Source of the DNA: Flavobacterium psychrotolerans | GTDB lineage: Bacteria; Bacteroidota; Bacteroidia; Flavobacteriales; Flavobacteriaceae | Length of the DNA: 64,000 bases | Assembly (NCBI RefSeq): GCF_003097635.1 | Contig: NZ_QCZI01000002.1 | Location: forward strand, 124,001-188,000 | Direction: 5' to 3' | Shown: positions 60,023-64,000 of the stretch, piece by piece | Position numbering within the stretch: the stretch's first letter is position 1 | Layout: every line of letters starts with the position of its first letter | Notes under the pieces: model-generated | Database searches by the model: none | What the model was told of the DNA's origin: nothing | What the model saw: only the letters and a program-made list of their open reading frames with translations | Program-made: the position numbers and the translations under genes

Positions 60023-60997
60023 CTATACTTTTCTTCCCATCAAATTTTCTCCAAACAATTGTAAAATTGCTTTTTTGTCGTCATCTATATTTATTTTATG
60101 CAAAGTTTCAAACGCTTTTAAAGTATAATCCTGTATAGCTTTTTTTGTGACACGAGATGCTCCAGTTGCGTTAAAGACTGCTTTTACAGAGTTGATTTTA
60201 TCTACGTTATCAATAGGATGAATTGAAAACAAATGCAGGAGTTGTTCTTTCTCATCTTCAGAAGCAAACTCAATAGCTTTAAGGTATAAATACGTTTTTT
60301 TGTTTTCGATGATATCCCCACCAACTTGTTTTCCAAAAGTTTCCGGATCTCCAAAAACATCCAGATAATCATCCTGCAACTGGAACGCCAAACCTAAATT
60401 TAAACCGAAATCATAAATTAAATTGGCATTTTCATTCGAAGTTTCTGCAATAATGGCTCCCATTTTCATCGCTGCTGCCACAAGAACAGCGGTTTTGTAC
60501 TGGATCATTTTTAGATATTCAGGAATGGTGACGTCTTCCCTGTTTTCAAAATCAACATCCCATTGCTGACCTTCGCAAACTTCAAGTGCAGTTTTGCTGA
60601 ATAATTTTGCCAACTCCTTAAAAATATTGGGTTCGTATTTTTCAAAAAATTGGTACGCCAAAATCAGCATGGCATCTCCCGAAAGAATTCCAGTATTAAT
60701 ATCCCATTTTTCATGAACCGTTTCGTTTCCTCTTCGCAAAGGCGCATCATCCATTATGTCATCATGGATTAAAGAAAAATTATGAAAAACCTCAACAGCC
60801 AAGGCTGCTGGAAGCGCTTTTTTATAGTCGGCATCAAAAACTTCACTACTCATTAGAGTCAAAACAGGGCGTATTCTTTTACCACCAAGTTCCAGAATAT
60901 ACCGTATAGGTTCATACAAGTTTTTAGGCTCCTTATCTTCATATTGTTCTTGTAAATAATCTGAAATAAACTCCTGATATTGGTATATGGAATGCAT
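60023..60997 (-). CDS. Polyprenyl synthase (all-trans, farnesyl/geranylgeranyl type)
   Basis: 324 residues from the ATG at 60997 (MHSIYQYQEF). Both Asp-rich motifs are present: DDIMD at 79-83 and DDYLD at 209-213, with GGKRIRP near residue 39. It condenses isopentenyl diphosphate with allylic diphosphates in the cytoplasm; product length is not certain. The frame opens 14 codons earlier at 61039, but the TATCTTTG promoter element at 61024-61031 lies inside that extension, so the shorter start is right. It leads a three-gene leftward run with two unknown proteins. Confidence 0.92.
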   Translation of the reverse strand: MHSIYQYQEFISDYLQEQYEDKEPKNLYEPIRYILELGGKRIRPVLTLMSSEVFDADYKKALPAALAVEVFHNFSLIHDDIMDDAPLRRGNETVHEKWDINTGILSGDAMLILAYQFFEKYEPNIFKELAKLFSKTALEVCEGQQWDVDFENREDVTIPEYLKMIQYKTAVLVAAAMKMGAIIAETSNENANLIYDFGLNLGLAFQLQDDYLDVFGDPETFGKQVGGDIIENKKTYLYLKAIEFASEDEKEQLLHLFSIHPIDNVDKINSVKAVFNATGASRVTKKAIQDYTLKAFETLHKINIDDDKKAILQLFGENLMGRKV

Positions 60998-61023
60998 AAA
61001 ATAAGGTTCAAATTTGAAAATAG

Positions 61024-61031
61024 CAAAGATA
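61024..61031 (-). promoter_or_regulatory. -7 promoter element for the polyprenyl synthase operon
   Basis: TATCTTTG on the minus strand, an exact TAnnTTTG match, 27 bases upstream of the chosen ATG. Confidence 0.5.
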
Positions 61032-61125
61032 CAATTCAATTATGAATTATGAGTTTTAAAAACGGTTCAAATTTATAGTCGCTATTGTTCTCTCTCCAAA
61101 ATAATTAAAAACATTGGAAACTTTT

Positions 61126-61155
61126 TTGGTATTTAAAGTTTCCTTTGTATATTTG
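61126..61155 (+). promoter_or_regulatory. Promoter of the YceI gene (TTG-N19-TATATTTG)
   Basis: TTG at 61126-61128 and TATATTTG at 61148-61155 with exactly 19 bases between, the best full match to the Bacteroidota consensus in the window. The leader is about 85 bases and has a weak TTTCT/AGAAA hairpin around 61173-61190. Confidence 0.7.
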
Positions 61156-61241
61156 CACCGGATATAGAGATCTTTTCTGAATTAAGAAAGGTTCTTCATT
61201 ACTTCAACCAAAGCCCAAAAAATAAATTAACAGAACAAATT

Positions 61242-61763
61242 ATGAAAACAACTTGGGAAATTGATTCAAGCCAATCGGATGTTTTGATTAAAATGAGGCA
61301 TTCCATAATCGCTTACTTAGCCGGAACAATAAATAAATTTAATGGTCATGTTGATATTAAGGACAATGAAATTGAGGACGCATCGATAGAATTTTCATTA
61401 GACGTAAACAACAAGGATACCAAACTGGAACAAATAGATACTCATTTAAGGCTAAACGATTTTTTAGATATCAATGAATACCCAATTATCAGTTTTAAAT
61501 CTACGTCTTTCCAAAAAGTAAATAAAAACATCAATTTTTTGAAAGGGAACTTAACCATTAAAAACATAACAAAAGTGGTCGAACTTGATACCGAATTCAT
61601 AGGATACAACACCTATAATGGAGATCGAAAAGCTGCTTTTGAAATAACCGGAGACATCAATCGCAAAGATTTTGGACTGGCATTTAATTCCTTTACCCAA
61701 ACGGGAGGAATAGCATCGGGACAAGACATCAAGCTTATTGCTAATTTGGAATTTAAGGTTTAA
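61242..61763 (+). CDS. YceI family protein
   Basis: 173 residues forming a lipocalin-like barrel. The family pattern is WEIDSSQSDVLIKMRHSI at the start, DTHLRLNDFLDINEYPIISFKS in the middle and DRKAAFEITGDINRKDFGL near the C-terminus. Members bind amphiphilic or polyisoprenoid molecules. There is no signal peptide, so this is a cytoplasmic version. It stands next to a TetR-regulated efflux operon 84 bp away and could be co-regulated; that is inference. Confidence 0.92.
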   Translation: MKTTWEIDSSQSDVLIKMRHSIIAYLAGTINKFNGHVDIKDNEIEDASIEFSLDVNNKDTKLEQIDTHLRLNDFLDINEYPIISFKSTSFQKVNKNINFLKGNLTIKNITKVVELDTEFIGYNTYNGDRKAAFEITGDINRKDFGLAFNSFTQTGGIASGQDIKLIANLEFKV

Positions 61764-61847
61764 TAAAGAACAAGAAAATTATTTTGACATTCAACTCATT
61801 GGATTTAGAACAAAGTTTACTATCAATTTGAAACATATTAAGGAAAA

Positions 61848-62444
61848 ATGAAAGATAAAATTATAGCAAAAGCAACCGATCTTTTCTTAAAACTCGGTTT
61901 TAAAAGCGTCACCATGGATGATATTGCCTGTGAAATGTGCATATCTAAAAAAACAATTTACAAATATTTCTGCAACAAGGAAATCCTCATTGCAGAAACA
62001 ACAGAAATAGTTCATAAGGCAATTCATCAAAGTATTGACACTATAGTTGCCAAAAACCACAATGCTATAGAGGAAAATTTTGAAATCAGGAAGATGTTTA
62101 AAGAAATGTTTAAAACAGGAGAAGCCTCTCCTGCCTATCAACTAAGAAAACATTATCCTGAAATCTATGACAAGGTAATGTCCCGAGAAATAAATGAATG
62201 CAATGCCGTTTTTAAACAAAACATAGAAAAAGGAATCGAGCAGGGTTTGTACAGAAAAGACATCTCAATTGTCACCTATGTTGGTTTTTATTACACCCTG
62301 ATTTTTAGCATTAATGGGAACACCAGCTCCGAAAATAAAGCAAAAGAACTGGAATTGCAAGCCTTGGAATACCACACCAGAGCTATGGCAACACCAAAAG
62401 GAATTATAGAACTTGAAAAACAATTATTACATTTTAATATATAA
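61848..62444 (+). CDS. TetR/AcrR family transcriptional regulator
   Basis: 198 residues. The N-terminal helix-turn-helix is clear (VTMDDIACEMCISKKTIYKYFCNKEIL, about residues 19-45). The C-terminal ligand-binding region is divergent, as usual. It is most likely the repressor of the following TolC-membrane fusion protein operon. The gap to the TolC gene is only 10 bp, so it is autoregulated with it. No signal peptide. The ligand is unknown. Confidence 0.93.
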   Translation: MKDKIIAKATDLFLKLGFKSVTMDDIACEMCISKKTIYKYFCNKEILIAETTEIVHKAIHQSIDTIVAKNHNAIEENFEIRKMFKEMFKTGEASPAYQLRKHYPEIYDKVMSREINECNAVFKQNIEKGIEQGLYRKDISIVTYVGFYYTLIFSINGNTSSENKAKELELQALEYHTRAMATPKGIIELEKQLLHFNI

Positions 62445-62454
62445 ACACCCATTC

Positions 62455-63795
62455 ATGAAAAGAATAATTTTAATCACTTTCCTAACCTTTGCCATAGTAG
62501 CAAATGCACAAGAAATAAAATCGTTAACCCTAAAAGAAGCGATAACTTACTCCCTAGAAAATAAAGCCGAGGCTAAAAAAGCAAGGCTAAAAGTAGAAAA
62601 CAGCGAATATCAAATACAAGAGGTACGTTCCAGAGCATTACCACAAATTTCTGCCAATGGAAGTTTAACCTACAATCCTGTAATACAATCTACTTTCTTG
62701 GATGCAGGTGCCTTCGGAGGTGAAAAGGGAACAATCATACAAGCTAAATTTGGACAGCCTTGGAGTGCTACTGCGGGAGTCTCCTTAACTCAGAATTTGT
62801 TTGATCAATCCGTTTTTACTGGTTTAAAAGCAGCTAGGTCAACAAGAGAGTTTTATCAGATAAACGAGCAATTAACAGAAGAACAAGTGATTGAACGTGT
62901 TGCAAGCGCCTATTATCAAGTGTATGTGCAACGCCAAAAACTTACGGTTATTGATACAACATTCAAAAACACTTCAAAGATTAAAAATATTGTGAAGTCA
63001 CAATATGAAAATGGTCTGGCAAAAAAAATTGATTTGGATCGAATTTCAGTAAAACTATCCAATATTAGTACGCAACGCCAACAAATTTCCAATGCGGTTC
63101 AACTGCAAGAAAACGCATTGAAGTTTTATATGGGAATGCCAATTGAAACTAAAATAAACATTCCACAAGCGGTATTTGAAGTGACCCCACAAGCACTTTC
63201 CGAAGCACCAAACACAACAAACAGAACGGAATATTTGCTTTTAAAGAAAAATGAACAATTACTGGAATTTCAGAAAAAATCAATCGTAGCAGGGTATTAT
63301 CCAACACTTTCTTTAAATGGCAACTACAATTTTATTGGTCAAGGTCAAAAAATGCCGTTGGGAGCACTTCCTTCAGACGGAGTGTATTGGACAAATTTTT
63401 CATCGGTCGGATTAAATTTAAGAGTGCCTTTGTTTACCGGTTTCGGGACTCGTGCCAAAATAAGACAAGCAGATATTGAATTGAAAAAAATAAAAGAGGA
63501 TTTGAGTGACACCAAGCTGGCGCTTGATTTGGCCTATGAAAACTCCAAACTGCAAATAGACAACAGCTTAGTGACCATAAAAACCCAAAAAGAAAATGCA
63601 CAATTGGCTCAAGAAGTTTTAGACAATACCAAAAACAATTACTATCAAGGACTGGCTTCCTTAACCGATCTATTAGATGCTGAAAATGCTTTAACCGAAG
63701 CACAAAACAATTACACTTCAGCAATATTAGATTACAAATTAGCAGAAATTCAATTAATCAAATCAAAAGGCGAATTAAAAAACTTAGTAAACTAA
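62455..63795 (+). CDS. TolC family outer-membrane efflux protein
   Basis: 446 residues from the ATG at 62455 (MKRIILITFLTFAIVANAQ, a clear signal peptide). An in-frame ATG at 62413 lies inside the TetR gene and would bury the signal. Two OEP repeats are present (about 25-210 and 225-440), with the typical LTLKEAITYSLENKAEAKKAR and the C-terminal GLASLTDLLDAENALTEAQNNY. It forms a trimeric outer-membrane channel and is paired with the membrane fusion protein gene 10 bp downstream. Confidence 0.94.
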   Translation: MKRIILITFLTFAIVANAQEIKSLTLKEAITYSLENKAEAKKARLKVENSEYQIQEVRSRALPQISANGSLTYNPVIQSTFLDAGAFGGEKGTIIQAKFGQPWSATAGVSLTQNLFDQSVFTGLKAARSTREFYQINEQLTEEQVIERVASAYYQVYVQRQKLTVIDTTFKNTSKIKNIVKSQYENGLAKKIDLDRISVKLSNISTQRQQISNAVQLQENALKFYMGMPIETKINIPQAVFEVTPQALSEAPNTTNRTEYLLLKKNEQLLEFQKKSIVAGYYPTLSLNGNYNFIGQGQKMPLGALPSDGVYWTNFSSVGLNLRVPLFTGFGTRAKIRQADIELKKIKEDLSDTKLALDLAYENSKLQIDNSLVTIKTQKENAQLAQEVLDNTKNNYYQGLASLTDLLDAENALTEAQNNYTSAILDYKLAEIQLIKSKGELKNLVN

Positions 63796-63805
63796 ATAAC
63801 TCAAA

Positions 63806-64000
63806 ATGAAAAAAACAATTTACATCATAATTGCTGTGGCATTAATAGGAGGTGCAGCATTCACATTAATCAACAACAAGAAGAAAAACGCAGAAGATAC
63901 AGCCATTGTAGCCGAAAAAAATAGTTCTGTTGCCGTACGAACTGCCACAGTGACTACCGGAAAATTGGATGACGTATTTAAAGCAAACGGAAACTTTGAA
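63806..64000 (+). CDS. RND efflux membrane fusion protein, N-terminal part (window ends)
   Basis: The first 65 codons are in the window: an N-terminal membrane anchor (residues 5-22, IYIIIAVALIGGAAFTLI), a charged linker and the start of a barrel-sandwich region (VAVRTATVTTGKLDDVFKANGNFE), typical of HlyD/AcrA-type adaptor proteins. It follows the TolC gene by 10 bp. The inner-membrane RND pump is presumably next, outside the window. Confidence 0.85.
   Translation, partial: MKKTIYIIIAVALIGGAAFTLINNKKKNAEDTAIVAEKNSSVAVRTATVTTGKLDDVFKANGNFE

Noticed and set aside
60998..61039. Longer polyprenyl synthase start
   Set aside because: A TATCTTTG promoter element lies within it and the family N-terminus begins at the later Met.

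Overview
The window looks like chromosome from a low-GC member of the Bacteroidota, most likely a Flavobacterium. The evidence is: secreted proteins ending in type IX secretion (T9SS) C-terminal sorting domains; many genes preceded by a TAnnTTTG -7 element and an A-rich leader instead of a Shine-Dalgarno; a complete Bat/MoxR operon; a TonB-dependent receptor paired with a DUF5689 lipoprotein; and several flavobacterial DUF families (DUF3127, DUF4254, DUF6341, DUF6427). Gene density is ordinary. I saw no rRNA, tRNA, transposase, prophage, CRISPR array or recognisable defence system. Family names come from recognising the proteins by eye; no database was searched.

Layout. 1-1.1 kb: two tandem PAP2 phosphatases, the first cut by the window edge. 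1.2-2.5 kb: DUF3127 protein and flavin reductase. 2.8-10.1 kb: two tandem paralogous secreted alpha-amylases with different numbers of a Chb/Hex plus CBM26 repeat pair. 10.2-15.1 kb: histidine kinase, GT9/DUF4254 pair, upp and small membrane proteins. 15.1-16.4 kb: purD. 16.6-28.4 kb: surface polysaccharide locus. It has a rightward arm (CapK-like ligase, wecB, GT4) converging on a leftward arm (Wzx-like flippase, two Wzy/WaaL-like proteins, GT2, GT4, UDP-glucuronate decarboxylase, initiating sugar-phosphate transferase). Its flippase end is visibly more AT-rich. 28.5-29.6 kb: a lipoprotein and a decayed T9SS protein gene. 30-36 kb: DJ-1/PfpI protein plus YqhD-like alcohol dehydrogenase, gpsA, pheS, a frameshifted cvpA and small conserved genes. 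36-45.2 kb: moxR-DUF58-(BatD-like)-batA-batB-batC-batD-batE. 45.4-51.6 kb: aldo/keto reductase, AlbA-like protein, PPP phosphatase, small barrel, ALDH7-type dehydrogenase, CorA. 51.9-57.3 kb: secreted EEP nuclease/phosphatase divergent from a TonB receptor and DUF5689 lipoprotein. 57.6-61 kb: mtgA, DoxX-like, two unknowns, polyprenyl synthase. 61.2-64 kb: YceI, then TetR-TolC-membrane fusion protein, the start of an RND efflux operon that runs off the window.

How the genes work together. The amylases would be exported by T9SS to digest starch outside the cell, but no SusC/SusD partner is present here. The polysaccharide locus contains lipid-linked initiation, glycosyl transfer, flipping and polymerisation/ligation functions. 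The Bat operon is an envelope-stress module of TPR, VWA and SH3 proteins run by a MoxR ATPase. The TonB receptor/DUF5689/nuclease group looks like an outer-membrane uptake unit for a phosphorylated or nucleic-acid-derived substrate (inference).

Most unusual points: the variable repeat architecture, shared upstream block and 12-bp tandem leader repeat of the amylases; frameshifts in cvpA and in a T9SS mini-gene; a candidate structured RNA near 50.6 kb; and interspersed palindromes between operon genes.
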